This document shows, in pieces, positions 8,287-17,627 of a stretch of DNA of 64,000 nucleotides. The DNA is taken from assembly GCA_046295975.1 (NCBI GenBank), contig JBKBMG010000024.1, forward strand, positions 11,696 through 75,695, given 5' to 3'. The notes below the pieces were generated by a model. That model saw only the letters and a list, made by a program, of their open reading frames with translations, was not told where the DNA came from and did not search any database. Numbering within the stretch: the stretch's first letter is position 1; the number at the start of each line of letters is the position of its first letter. This stretch comes from UBA2357 sp046295975 (lineage in GTDB: Bacteria; Pseudomonadota; Gammaproteobacteria; Burkholderiales; Rhodocyclaceae). A program made the position numbers and the translations under genes.

Positions 8287-8835
8287 TCAGGCCGCCAGTT
8301 GCACCAGCGAGCCGTGGTTTTCGATCACGCGGACCAGCGCCGCATAGGGACTGTCGGCCTTCTCGAGGTTGGACGCGAGTACCTGGAAGACCTTGGCTGC
8401 GTCGCTCAGGAACACCCGGGCCTCGGTCTCGTCCAGTTGCGAGACGAACTCCAGCATCAGCGGCAGGTAGTCCGGGATCTCGTGTTCGTCGTGCTTCAGG
8501 CCGTAGGACTTGTAGAACTCGGACAGGTCGATCAGCGCCGGGCCGCGATTCTTGTCGTCGCCGAACACGTGATGAGTCAGGTGCAGGCTGTGTTCCGGCG
8601 TGAGGTCGAAGGTCTTGACGTAGCCGGCTTCGAGGTCTGTCTGGTCCTCGGCCAGCAGCCATGCGAGGAAATCGGCGATGTGCTGGTGCTCCTCCGCCGA
8701 GAACACCTGATCTGGGTCGAGCGCGGCGACCCAGACCCGGGCGTTGCCGTGCGCATTCACCGTGGCGCGCAGCTCCGCGACGAGGGCTTCGCCGGGGTAG
8801 TCGAGCAGGGCGGCGAGCAGTTTGTAGATGGGCAT
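8287..8835 (-). CDS. narJ: Nitrate reductase molybdenum cofactor assembly chaperone
   Basis: A 182-residue all-helical NarJ/TorD-family chaperone ('LLDYPGEALVAEL' at the N-terminus, 'EHSLHLTHHVFGDDKNRGPALIDL' region in the core, 'DYLPLMLEFVS'). It binds apo-NarG for Mo-bisMGD insertion and heme b loading of NarI and is not part of the mature enzyme. It sits 10 bases after narH. The protein is somewhat shorter than E. coli NarJ (about 236), lacking part of the C-terminal tail, as in many betaproteobacteria. Confidence 0.95.
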   Translation of the reverse strand: MPIYKLLAALLDYPGEALVAELRATVNAHGNARVWVAALDPDQVFSAEEHQHIADFLAWLLAEDQTDLEAGYVKTFDLTPEHSLHLTHHVFGDDKNRGPALIDLSEFYKSYGLKHDEHEIPDYLPLMLEFVSQLDETEARVFLSDAAKVFQVLASNLEKADSPYAALVRVIENHGSLVQLAA

Positions 8836-8845
8836 GGTGGTCTCC

Positions 8846-10417
8846 TCAGTAGCGCTCGCCAGATACGTCGTGCGCGTCGTCGGCGTGGGGCGCGAGACGG
8901 CGCGATTCCACGGTGTCCTTGCGGCGTTCGGGGAACAGCGAGTTGGGTGAGATGCCGGTGGAGGAGTCGTTGCCGAAGCTGAAGCCGGCCTGGCCCTGGA
9001 AGCCGTAGTAGTCCTCCATGCGCATCTCCTCCTTGGAGGTGGGGATGACGAAGCGGTCCTCGTAGTTGGCGATGGCGAGGTAGCGATACATTTCCCGGGC
9101 CATCTCCTCGCTCATGCCAACGGCGTCGAGCGCACGGGTGTCGGGCTGGCCATCGACGTGGATGGAGCGCTGGTAGGAGCGCATTGCGATCATGCGGTTG
9201 AGCGCATCGACGATGGGCTGCTCCTGGCCAGCGGTGAGCAGGTTGGCGAGGTATTTCACCGGCAGGCGCATCGCCGAGGCCTTGGGAATCACGCCATCGG
9301 CTTCGGTGGGGAGTGCCTTCTGGTCGATTTGCGACTGCACCGGCGAGAGCGGCGGCACATACCAGATCATCGGCAGGGTGCGGTATTCGGGGTGCAGCGG
9401 GAAGGCGATCTTCCATTGCACGGCCATCTTGTAGATGGGCGATTTCTGGGCGGCGAGAATCCAGTCGTCGCTGATACCGTCGGCTTTCGCCTGGGCGATG
9501 ACCGCCGGATCGAAGGGATCGACGAACATGTCCAGGTGCGCCTGGTAAAGGTCTTGTTCGCGGTCCGCACTGGCGGCGTCGAGGATCTTGTCGGCGTCGT
9601 AGAGAATGATGCCGTTGTAGCGGATACGGCCCACGCAGGACTCGGAACAGACCGTCGGCAGGCCGTTTTCGACGCGCGGGTAGCAGCCCACACATTTCTC
9701 CGCCTTGGATGATTCCCAGTTGAAGAACACCTTTTTGTACGGGCAACCGGAAATGCACATGCGCCAGCCGCGGCAGCGGTCCTGGTCGGCCAGTACGATA
9801 CCGTCCTCCTCGCGCTTGTAGAGCGCGCCGGACGGACATGAGGCCACACAAGCCGGGTTGATGCAGTGGTTGCAGATGCGCGGCAGGTACATGTGGAAGG
9901 TGTTTTCGAACTGCTTGTACATTTCCTTCTCCATGTTGGAGAAGTTCTTGTCACGCGCCCGCGAGGCGAATTCGCCGGCGAGGTCGTCTTCCCAGTTCGG
10001 TCCCCAGGTGACCTTGTCCATCTTCTCGCCGGTGATCTGCGACACCGGGCGTGCCGTCGGGGCAGCCTCGGACAGCGGCGCGTTCTGCAGGCGGGCGTAG
10101 TCGAAAGTGAAGGGCTCGTAGTAGTCGTCGATCTGCGGCAGGTTGGGGTTGGCGAAGATCTGTACCAGCTTCTTCACCTTGCCGCCGGCCTTGAGCTCAA
10201 GCTTGCCGTTGAGCTTCTCCCAGCCGCCCTTCCATTTGTCCTGGTTCTCCCATTCCTTGGGATAGCCGATGCCGGGCTTGGACTCGACGTTGTTGAACCA
10301 GGCGTACTCGACGCCCTTGCGGTTGGTCCACACGTTCTTGCAGGTCACCGAGCAGGTGTGGCAACCGATGCACTTGTCGAGGTTGAACACCATCGCGAAT
10401 TGCGCGCGGATTTTCAT
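8846..10417 (-). CDS. narH: Respiratory nitrate reductase beta subunit (Fe-S)
   Basis: A 523-residue electron-transfer subunit with three [4Fe-4S] clusters and one [3Fe-4S] cluster. Visible Cys motifs are 'CIGCHTCSVTCKN' at the N-terminus, 'CNHCINPACVASCPSG', 'CRGWRMCISGCPYK' (the Trp marks the [3Fe-4S] cluster) and 'CVGCYPRVENGLPTVCSESC' in the middle. ATG 10417 is preceded by CAGGAGAAACAC and gives the standard start MKIRAQFAMVFNLDKC. The longer upstream frame (to 10462) is unlikely to be translated. It is 31 bases after narG. Confidence 0.96.
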   Translation of the reverse strand: MKIRAQFAMVFNLDKCIGCHTCSVTCKNVWTNRKGVEYAWFNNVESKPGIGYPKEWENQDKWKGGWEKLNGKLELKAGGKVKKLVQIFANPNLPQIDDYYEPFTFDYARLQNAPLSEAAPTARPVSQITGEKMDKVTWGPNWEDDLAGEFASRARDKNFSNMEKEMYKQFENTFHMYLPRICNHCINPACVASCPSGALYKREEDGIVLADQDRCRGWRMCISGCPYKKVFFNWESSKAEKCVGCYPRVENGLPTVCSESCVGRIRYNGIILYDADKILDAASADREQDLYQAHLDMFVDPFDPAVIAQAKADGISDDWILAAQKSPIYKMAVQWKIAFPLHPEYRTLPMIWYVPPLSPVQSQIDQKALPTEADGVIPKASAMRLPVKYLANLLTAGQEQPIVDALNRMIAMRSYQRSIHVDGQPDTRALDAVGMSEEMAREMYRYLAIANYEDRFVIPTSKEEMRMEDYYGFQGQAGFSFGNDSSTGISPNSLFPERRKDTVESRRLAPHADDAHDVSGERY

Positions 10418-10448
10418 GTGTTTCTCCTGAATGGGTCTGGGTCGGGGC

Positions 10449-13400
10449 TCAACGGGTGCCAATGCCAGCCGGGTTGCGCTGAGCTTCGCGTTCCGGCGTC
10501 AGCGGCCGCTCCAGCCAGTCGATGTCCTGGTCCTCGATCTTGTGGATCACCACCACCTCGTCACGCTGGCAACCCACCGTGCCGTAGTAGTTGAAGCTGT
10601 AGGCGAGTTGGGCGTAGCCGCCGACCATGTTGGTGGGCTTGACGATGACCCGGGTGACCGAGTTCAGGATGCCGCCGCGCTTGCCGGTGGTGTTGGAGCC
10701 GGGAACGTTCACGTTCTTCTCCTGGGCGTGGTACATCAGTGCCATGCCGCGGGGTACCCGTTGCGAGACCACCGCGCGGGCCACCGTGGCGCCGTTGGTG
10801 TTGATCGCCTCGACCCAGTCGTTGTCCTTGATGCCGATGGTCGCGGCCTCGTCCTCCGACATCCAGATGTACGGGCCGCCGCGGAACAGGTTGAGCATGC
10901 GCAGGTTGTCCTGGTAGCTGGAGTGGATGCCCCACTTCGAGTGCGGCGTGATCCACGACAGGGTCAGGTGCGGTTTGCGCCGCACGCTGTCCGGGATGAT
11001 CTCGTGCGCCTTCAGGTCGACCGGCGGCTTGTAGGTGCACAGGCCCTCGCCGAAATCCAGGAACCACTCGTGATCCTGGTAGAAGTGCGCCCGACCGGTC
11101 AGCGTGCGGAACGGGATGTGCTCATGGATGTTGGTGTAGCCGGCGGTGTAGGACACGGTCTCCGACTCGATGCCGGACCAGGTCGGCGCGGTGATGATCT
11201 TGCGCGGCTGGGCGACGATGTCGTGGAAGGTGATCTTGTCCTCGTGGCGGCCGGCGTACAGGTGGTGGTGGTCCAGACCGGTCTTCTTCGACAGCGCGGT
11301 CCAGGACTTGTGGGCTACTTCGCCATTGGTTTCCGGTGCCATGCGCATCACTGAGTCGCAGACATAGATGTCTTCCTCGAGCGACGGCATGCCCTTGGAG
11401 ACGCCTTCGAGCTGCACCGGGTAGTTGCACTTCTTGAGCTCTTCGTACTCCCGAGTGGTATCCCAGTCCAGGCCCTTCACGTTGTTGCCGAGCTTGACCA
11501 TCAGCGGGCCGAGGCCGATGTACTTGTTGTAGATCTGGGCGTAGTCGCGCTCGACGAGCTTGAGCATCGGCATCGTCTTGCCCGGAATCGGCTCGCATTC
11601 GCCGTGCTTCCAGTCCTTGCCCTCGCCCATCGGGGTGGCCAGTTCCATCGGCGAATCGTGCTGCATCGGTAGCGCGACGATGTCCTTGCGGGTGCCGAGG
11701 TGCTTGGCGGCGAGGCCGGTAAACGTTTTGGCCAGTGTCTTGAAGATCTGCCAGTCGGACTTGGACTCCCAGCCCGGCGTCACCGCTTCACCCAGCGGGT
11801 GGATGAACGGATGCATGTCGGTGGTGTTGAGGTCGTTCTTCTCGTACCAGGTCGCGGTCGGCAGGATGATGTCGGAGTAGGCGCCGGTGGAGTTGAGGCG
11901 GAAGTTGATGTCCACCATCAGATCGAGCTTGCCGGTCGGGCCGTTCTCGTGCCATTTCACTTCCTTGCAGTTGTTGCCCGCGCCACCTTCCTGCATGACG
12001 CCGTTCTGCGCGCCGAGGAGGTGCTTGAGAAAGTACTCGTGACCCTTGGCCGAGGTGCCGATCAGGTTCGCACGCCACACGATCAGGTTGCGCGGCCAGT
12101 TCTCCTCGGCGTCCGGATCGGCGAAGGCGACGTCGAGCTTGCCGGACTTGAGCTGTTCGACGACATAGTTCGACACGCCGACCTCGTCGGTCGCGCCTGC
12201 CTTTTCAGCCTCGGCGGCGAGTTCGATCGGGTTGCGGTTGAAGTGCGGCGCCGACGGCAGCCAGCCCATGCGAACCGCCTTGACGTTGTAGTCGGCCAGG
12301 GACAGCCCCTTGTTGCGGTTGCGTCCGGCCGGCGACAGCAGCGCGTCGGCGTCGATGGTCTCGTAACGCCACTGGTCGGTGTGGAAGTACCAGTAAGAGG
12401 TTGAGTTCATGTGGCGCGGCGGACGTTGCCAGTCGAGCGCGAAGGCGATCGGGGCCCAGCCGGCCTGCGGACGCAGCTTTTCCTGACCCACGTAGTGCGC
12501 CCAGCCGCCGCCGGTCTGGCCGACGCAGCCGCACATGTGCAGCAGGTTCATGATCGACCGGTACTGCATGTCGTTGTGGTACCAGTGGTTGATCGCGGCA
12601 CCCATGATGATCATCGACTTGCCGCGCGTCCGGGCGGCGTTGTCGGCGAACTCGCGGCCGGTGCGCTCGAGATCGGCGGCCTTGACGCCGGTCTGCTTGG
12701 CGGCCCAGGCGGGGGTGTAGGCGACGCTGTCGTCGTCGTAGGATCGGGCGACGTTGTCGCCGCCCAGGCCGCGGTCGATGCCGTACTGCGCGATCAGCAT
12801 GTCGAACACCGAGGTCACCAGCGCCTCCTCGCCGTTGGCAAGCTTGATGCGTCGGGCCGGTACGTTGCGGTAGAGCAGTGCGGGCTCGCCCGGCACGAAA
12901 TGCGGGAAGCCGACCGACACGACCTCGTCGCGACCGTCGATGCACGACAATTCGGCAACGATGTCCTGCTGTGCGCCACCGGCTTTCTCGAGCAGATTCC
13001 ATTTGCCTTCTTCGCCCCAGCGGAAACCGATCGAGCCATTTGGTGCGACGAAACGGCCTGTCTTGGCGTCGAAGACGATCGTCTTCCACTCCGGGTTGTT
13101 GCTCTCGCCGAGGTTGGCGTCGAAGTCCGAGGCACGCAGGTTGCGATCGGAGACATAGCCCTGGTCGTGCTTGCGCAGCAACACCTGCATCGGCAGGTCG
13201 GTATATTTGCGCGCGTATTCCTGGAAGTACGGCTGCGGCCGGTCGATGTAGAACTCCTTGAGCGCGACATGCCCCATGGCTAGGAAGGCAGCCGCGTCCG
13301 TGCCTTGCTTCACCGGCATCCACAGGTCGGCGAACTTCACGTATTCCGCGTAGTCCGGCGCCATCGAAACGATCTTGGTGCCCTTGTAGCGCACCTCGGT

Positions 13401-14204
13401 GGCGAAGTGAGCGTCCGGCGTGCGCGTCATCGGCAGGTTGGCGCCGGTGATGATCAGGTAGGTGGAGTTGTACCAGTCGGCGGCCTCGGGCACGTCGGTC
13501 TGTTCGCCCCAGGTCTGCGGGCTCGCGGCCGGCAGATCGCAATACCAGTCGTAGAAGGAGCCGCAGGCGCCACCGATGAGCGACAGATAGCGGCTGCCGG
13601 CGGCGTAAGAGATCATGGACATCGCCGGAATCGGCGAGAAGCCGTAGATGCGGTCCGGGCCCCACTTCTTGATCGTATACACGTTGGCGGCGGCGACGAT
13701 CTCGGTGACTTCGTCCCAGCTCGTGCGCACGAATCCCCCCAGGCCGCGCACGCGAACGTACTTCTCGCGCTTGGCAGGATCCTTTTGAATGGCTTCCCAG
13801 GCTTCGACCGGATCGCGGCCAGCGCGCCGTTCGGCGCGATACAGCTCGAGCAGGCGGCCGCGGATCATCGGGTATTTGATGCGGTGCGGCGAGTACAGAT
13901 ACCAGGAGAACGAGGCACCGCGCTGGCAGCCGCGGGGTTCGTGGTTGGGCAGGTCCTCGCGGGTGCGGGGGTAGTCGGTCTGCTGCATTTCGAACGAGAC
14001 CAGCCCGTTCTTGACGAAGATCTTCCAGGAGCACCCACCGGTACAGTTCACGCCGTGCGTGGAGCGTACCACCTTGTCATGGCGCCAGCGGTTGCGGTAG
14101 GCGTCTTCCCAGTTGCGATCCTCGTTGGTGACGATGCCGTGTCCGTTCGAAAAGGTGTCCTGCACCTTGTCGAAGAACCGCAGGCGGTCGAGAAAGTGAC
14201 TCAT
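10449..14204 (-). CDS. narG: Respiratory nitrate reductase alpha (catalytic Mo) subunit
   Basis: A 1251-residue molybdopterin oxidoreductase that reduces nitrate to nitrite at the cytoplasmic face. The FS0 cluster ligands fall at H50, C54, C58 and C93 ('STHGVNCTGGCSW', 'EPRGCQRGA'), the same numbering as the E. coli enzyme. The Mo-bisMGD region 'YNSTYLIITGANLPMTRTPDAHF' carries the expected Asp ligand area. ATG 14204 follows TGAGAGGAGTACAACC, and the extension to 14258 lacks homology. It is preceded by narK2 and followed by narH in one transcription direction. Confidence 0.97.
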   Translation of the reverse strand: MSHFLDRLRFFDKVQDTFSNGHGIVTNEDRNWEDAYRNRWRHDKVVRSTHGVNCTGGCSWKIFVKNGLVSFEMQQTDYPRTREDLPNHEPRGCQRGASFSWYLYSPHRIKYPMIRGRLLELYRAERRAGRDPVEAWEAIQKDPAKREKYVRVRGLGGFVRTSWDEVTEIVAAANVYTIKKWGPDRIYGFSPIPAMSMISYAAGSRYLSLIGGACGSFYDWYCDLPAASPQTWGEQTDVPEAADWYNSTYLIITGANLPMTRTPDAHFATEVRYKGTKIVSMAPDYAEYVKFADLWMPVKQGTDAAAFLAMGHVALKEFYIDRPQPYFQEYARKYTDLPMQVLLRKHDQGYVSDRNLRASDFDANLGESNNPEWKTIVFDAKTGRFVAPNGSIGFRWGEEGKWNLLEKAGGAQQDIVAELSCIDGRDEVVSVGFPHFVPGEPALLYRNVPARRIKLANGEEALVTSVFDMLIAQYGIDRGLGGDNVARSYDDDSVAYTPAWAAKQTGVKAADLERTGREFADNAARTRGKSMIIMGAAINHWYHNDMQYRSIMNLLHMCGCVGQTGGGWAHYVGQEKLRPQAGWAPIAFALDWQRPPRHMNSTSYWYFHTDQWRYETIDADALLSPAGRNRNKGLSLADYNVKAVRMGWLPSAPHFNRNPIELAAEAEKAGATDEVGVSNYVVEQLKSGKLDVAFADPDAEENWPRNLIVWRANLIGTSAKGHEYFLKHLLGAQNGVMQEGGAGNNCKEVKWHENGPTGKLDLMVDINFRLNSTGAYSDIILPTATWYEKNDLNTTDMHPFIHPLGEAVTPGWESKSDWQIFKTLAKTFTGLAAKHLGTRKDIVALPMQHDSPMELATPMGEGKDWKHGECEPIPGKTMPMLKLVERDYAQIYNKYIGLGPLMVKLGNNVKGLDWDTTREYEELKKCNYPVQLEGVSKGMPSLEEDIYVCDSVMRMAPETNGEVAHKSWTALSKKTGLDHHHLYAGRHEDKITFHDIVAQPRKIITAPTWSGIESETVSYTAGYTNIHEHIPFRTLTGRAHFYQDHEWFLDFGEGLCTYKPPVDLKAHEIIPDSVRRKPHLTLSWITPHSKWGIHSSYQDNLRMLNLFRGGPYIWMSEDEAATIGIKDNDWVEAINTNGATVARAVVSQRVPRGMALMYHAQEKNVNVPGSNTTGKRGGILNSVTRVIVKPTNMVGGYAQLAYSFNYYGTVGCQRDEVVVIHKIEDQDIDWLERPLTPEREAQRNPAGIGTR

Positions 14205-14295
14205 GGTTGTACTCCTCTCAGGTCGATGTTCGTTGCGAGACGATGTGTGCCGCACCACCGGGTGCGGTGGCCGGGGTTGGCGGGCGGCACCGGGG

Positions 14296-15966
14296 TCAGG
14301 GGTTGCGGATGTAGGCGTCGCGGCGCAGGTAGAACCACCAGTTCAGTACCAGACACAGTGCATAGAACAGGGCAAAGCCGTACATCGCGTATTCCGGTGT
14401 GCCGGCCTTGATCTGCGCACCGATCACCACCGGTGCGATGAACGAGCCATAGCCGCCAACTGCCGATGTCCAGCCCAGCACCGGGCCGCGCTGGTTCTGG
14501 TCGAAAACGTAGCCGACGGTGCGGAAGGTCGACCCGTTGCCGATGCCGGAGGCGGCGAACAGCACGATGAACAGCGCCATGAACAGCAGGAAGTACTGCT
14601 CCGGCGTGGCCGACTGGTAGGCCAGGTGCATCACGTAGCCGGTGGCGGCGGACGTGATGACGAGCACGATGGAGATCCACTGGGTGACGATGGAGCCGCC
14701 CAGCTTGTCCGAGATCCAACCGCCCAGCGGACGGATCAGCGCACCGACGAAGGGGCCGATCCAGGCGTACATCAGCGCCGATGGCGCGTTGGGGTTTTTG
14801 ACGTGGTGCCAGGTCTGGGTGGCCGGGTCGAAAAGATGCTGGTCGCCGAAGATCACCGTGATGGAGAGCGGCAAGGCCATCGAGAAGCCGATGAAGGAGC
14901 CGAAGGTGACCACATAGAGCGCGGTCATCGACCAGGTGTGCTTGTTGCGGAAGATGGCGAACTGCTTGTCGAGGTTGGCCTTCATCTCGCCACCTGCGAC
15001 CGTCTTCATCGCCAGCAGCGTGCCGACGATGACCAGGGGCGGCACCAGCCACATGCCGTTGCCGGACAGCACGCCGAGACCGGTGGGGGCGGGCAGGTAG
15101 AGATACAGCCCCAGTGCGGACACCAGCAGTGCCACGCCGTAGAACGACAGGATGCGGCCGAAGGCCGCAGCAGTGGAGCCAACGTTGGGCGACACGCTGC
15201 GCAGGTTGTTGAGTCCGAACCAACCCACCACCGCCAGCGGCACCAGCAGCACCAGCCATACGAAACCGGCGTTCTGCACCCAGGTTGGCGTGCCGGCGGC
15301 AATTCTGCCGATCAGCGTGGCGGAGTCCTTGGCCAGCGGAATCGGGTCGCCAGCCAGCACACCGAACACGCCGACCGTCATCACCGCCGGGATCAGCAAC
15401 TGCGAGGTGGTGACGCCGAAGTTGCCCAGGCCGGCGTTGAGCCCCAGCGCCGTGCCCTGCAGGCGCTTGGGGAAGAAGGTGCTGATGTTGGCCATGGAGC
15501 AGGCGAAGTTGCCGCCGCCGATGCCGGACAGCAAGGCCATCAGCTGGAACACCCACAGCGGGGTGTCCAGGCTTTGCAGTGCCAAGCCGGTGCCCGCGGC
15601 CGGAATCATCAGCAAGGCGGTGGTCAGCCACACCGTGTTGCGACCACCGCAGATGCGAATGAAGAACGAAGCCGGTATGCGCAGGGTCGCGCCGGCGAGA
15701 CCCGAGATCGCGGCGATGGAGAACAGCTCTTCGGGCGAAAACGGAAAGCCGGCGTTCGCCATCTGCACCGTGATGATGCCCCACATCAGCCACACGGCGA
15801 ATCCGCACAACAGGCTGGGAATGGAGATCCACAAGTTGCGGTGGGCGATGCGCGCGCCCTGGCTGCGCCAGAACGTCTCGTCCTCCGGGTGCCAGTGCTC
15901 GATGTCGCTGCGTGGGCCGCGGGCTGGCGTGTCCCGCGCAAGATCGGTGCTGGTGGTGGGTGTCAT
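14296..15966 (-). CDS. narK2: Nitrate/nitrite porter, NarK2 type
   Basis: A 556-residue MFS protein of the nitrate/nitrite porter family. An N-terminal cytoplasmic stretch of about 45 residues precedes the first helix. The nitrate signature region 'GIGGGNFACSMANISTFFPKR' features and the matching C-terminal-half glycine-rich motif around 'AASGIGNGSTFRTVGYVF' are present. Greater length and a large central loop distinguish it from the upstream porter. NarK2-type proteins are thought to exchange nitrate for nitrite. It lies 33 bases after narK1 and 91 bases before narG, consistent with one operon. Confidence 0.9.
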   Translation of the reverse strand: MTPTTSTDLARDTPARGPRSDIEHWHPEDETFWRSQGARIAHRNLWISIPSLLCGFAVWLMWGIITVQMANAGFPFSPEELFSIAAISGLAGATLRIPASFFIRICGGRNTVWLTTALLMIPAAGTGLALQSLDTPLWVFQLMALLSGIGGGNFACSMANISTFFPKRLQGTALGLNAGLGNFGVTTSQLLIPAVMTVGVFGVLAGDPIPLAKDSATLIGRIAAGTPTWVQNAGFVWLVLLVPLAVVGWFGLNNLRSVSPNVGSTAAAFGRILSFYGVALLVSALGLYLYLPAPTGLGVLSGNGMWLVPPLVIVGTLLAMKTVAGGEMKANLDKQFAIFRNKHTWSMTALYVVTFGSFIGFSMALPLSITVIFGDQHLFDPATQTWHHVKNPNAPSALMYAWIGPFVGALIRPLGGWISDKLGGSIVTQWISIVLVITSAATGYVMHLAYQSATPEQYFLLFMALFIVLFAASGIGNGSTFRTVGYVFDQNQRGPVLGWTSAVGGYGSFIAPVVIGAQIKAGTPEYAMYGFALFYALCLVLNWWFYLRRDAYIRNP

Positions 15967-15999
15967 GAAAAGCCTCGTTCGATGCGATTGCGGTAGGGG

Positions 16000-17268
16000 T
16001 CAGCGGGCCGTCGCAGGTGCGTTCGTGGTCGGACCGTCTTCATGCAGCACGTCGCGGTTGCGGACCTCGGTCCAGTACATCCAGATCAGCGATACCCAGG
16101 TGATGCCGTAGAGCAGCATGAAAGCGCTGGAGCGCACGCCGGTCAGATCGAGCAGTGCACCGAACATGATCGGCAGCAGAAAGCCGCCCAGTCCGCCCGC
16201 CAGACCGACGATCCCCGACACCGCGCCGATGTCGCGGGGGAAGTCGTTGGCGATGTACTTGAACACCGAAGCCTTGCCGAACGCCCAGGCGACGCCGACC
16301 ACGAACATCAGCAGGGTGAAGAACCAGACGTTGTGATGAATCTCGAAGGTCTTCGGGCCGTCGACGGTGAGGACGGTGAACTGGGTATGCGGGTAGGACA
16401 GCAGGAACAGGCAGATCCATGACACCCACATCACCCACCAGGTGACCTTGTGCGCACCGTGGCGGTCCGACAGCCAGCCGCCGACGGCGCGCAGCACCCC
16501 GCCCGGCAGCGAGAAACAGGCTGCCAGCAGCGCTGCCACTTCCAGGCCGAGGCCGAACTCGGCGATGTAGTACTTGGTCATCCACAGGGCCAGCGCCACG
16601 TAGCCGCCGAACACGATCGAGTAGTACTGGCAGTACTTCCATACCCGCGGGTCGCGCAGCACGCGGAGTTGCTCGGCAAAGCTCACCTGTGACGACACGC
16701 GGTGGGCGGGGTCGTCGAAGCTCAGGAACCAGAATGCGATCGCCGTCACCAGCATCGCCCCGGCAAACACCACCGGCACGAACTGCCAGCCGAAGGCCAC
16801 CACCAGTGCCGGTGCCACCAGTTTGGTGAGTGCCGCGCCCGAGTTGCCCGCGCCGAATACGCCCATCGCGAAGCCCTGGCGGTCGCGCTCGAACCAGCGT
16901 GCGGTATAGGCGATGCCCACCGAGAATGACCCCCCGGCGAGTCCGACGAACAGCCCCGCCACCAGGAACTGCCAGAACTCGGTGGCGTGCGAGATCAGGT
17001 AGATCGGCGCCACCGTCGCCAGCATCAGCAGGAAGAACACCAGGCGGCCGCCGTACTTGTCGGTCCACATCCCCAGCGGCAGGCGCACCAGCGATCCGGT
17101 GAGCACCGGGGTGGCGGCAAGCAGGCCGAACTGGGTCTCGTTGAGCGCGAGCACTTCCTTGATCGGGATGCCGATTACCGCAAACAGCATCCACGCCGCG
17201 AAGCACATCGTGAAGGCGGTCGTGCTCATGATCAGGACGGACAGTTGCTGGGTGCGGCGCGTGACCAC
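16000..17268 (-). CDS. narK1: Nitrate/nitrite porter, NarK1 type
   Basis: A 422-residue, 12-TM MFS porter. Signature segments are 'GLAGGSFSVGIAYTARWFERDRQG' features in the N-half and 'GIVGLAGGLGGFLLPI' in the C-half. NarK1-type members are regarded as proton-coupled nitrate importers that start nitrate respiration before nitrite accumulates. In Paracoccus the NarK1 and NarK2 halves are fused into one protein, whereas here they are separate adjacent genes. The start is GTG 17268 with CGGAGATG upstream. It is the first gene of the nar run. Confidence 0.9.
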   Translation of the reverse strand: MVTRRTQQLSVLIMSTTAFTMCFAAWMLFAVIGIPIKEVLALNETQFGLLAATPVLTGSLVRLPLGMWTDKYGGRLVFFLLMLATVAPIYLISHATEFWQFLVAGLFVGLAGGSFSVGIAYTARWFERDRQGFAMGVFGAGNSGAALTKLVAPALVVAFGWQFVPVVFAGAMLVTAIAFWFLSFDDPAHRVSSQVSFAEQLRVLRDPRVWKYCQYYSIVFGGYVALALWMTKYYIAEFGLGLEVAALLAACFSLPGGVLRAVGGWLSDRHGAHKVTWWVMWVSWICLFLLSYPHTQFTVLTVDGPKTFEIHHNVWFFTLLMFVVGVAWAFGKASVFKYIANDFPRDIGAVSGIVGLAGGLGGFLLPIMFGALLDLTGVRSSAFMLLYGITWVSLIWMYWTEVRNRDVLHEDGPTTNAPATAR

Positions 17269-17627
17269 GTTGGCATCTCCGGTACGTTCGCGGCGCGAGC
17301 CGCAGGACTGGGTGCCAGCTTAGGCAAGTGCATGCTGCTTGCACATTCGCCGGAAGCAGGGGGTGAGGGCTAGGCCTTTGGGGTAGTGCGGGTGGCGGCG
17401 GACTAGTCCATGCGGACTATGCAGATGTTTCCGGGGAAGACAGCGAGATGCCTTGAGCGGCCGGCGTGCGGTGGCGAGACGTGATGGGGCCCGGGCACCG
17501 GCAGGGGGTGAGCGGGCGATCGGGTTGCGACGGGAGGGCGATGGACGGCAGGAGACGTCGTGGGAATGGTCGGACCGGACGGTCTGCCGCCAGGGAGACG
17601 GCGTGGATCGGAGGGTGGGCCGGGTGC
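17269..17627 (-). promoter_or_regulatory. nar operon control region
   Basis: 359 bases without a gene, between narK1 and the Crp/Fnr-type regulator. It holds a 16-bp palindrome (17404-17419) and a weaker NarL-like element CTACCCCAAAGGCCTAG on the minus strand (17370-17386; TACCCCA-2-GGCCTAG resembles the NarL 7-2-7 arrangement). I see no good TTGAT-N4-ATCAA FNR box and no convincing -35/-10 pair. Confidence 0.6.
17404..17419. promoter_or_regulatory. 16-bp palindromic operator upstream of narK1
   Basis: TAGTCCATGCGGACTA is a perfect 6-4-6 inverted repeat centred 143 bases upstream of the narK1 start. The related sequence at 18464-18479 matches 12 of 16 positions and lies upstream of the neighbouring Crp/Fnr-type gene. 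The 5-6-5 half-site spacing resembles a CRP site, but the half-site differs from both CRP (TGTGA) and FNR (TTGAT). Confidence 0.55.

Noticed and set aside
12205..14034. Long minus-strand frame of 609 residues within narG
   Set aside because: It overlaps narG out of frame, is rich in Arg/Pro as expected of a GC-biased shadow, and has no domain resemblance.
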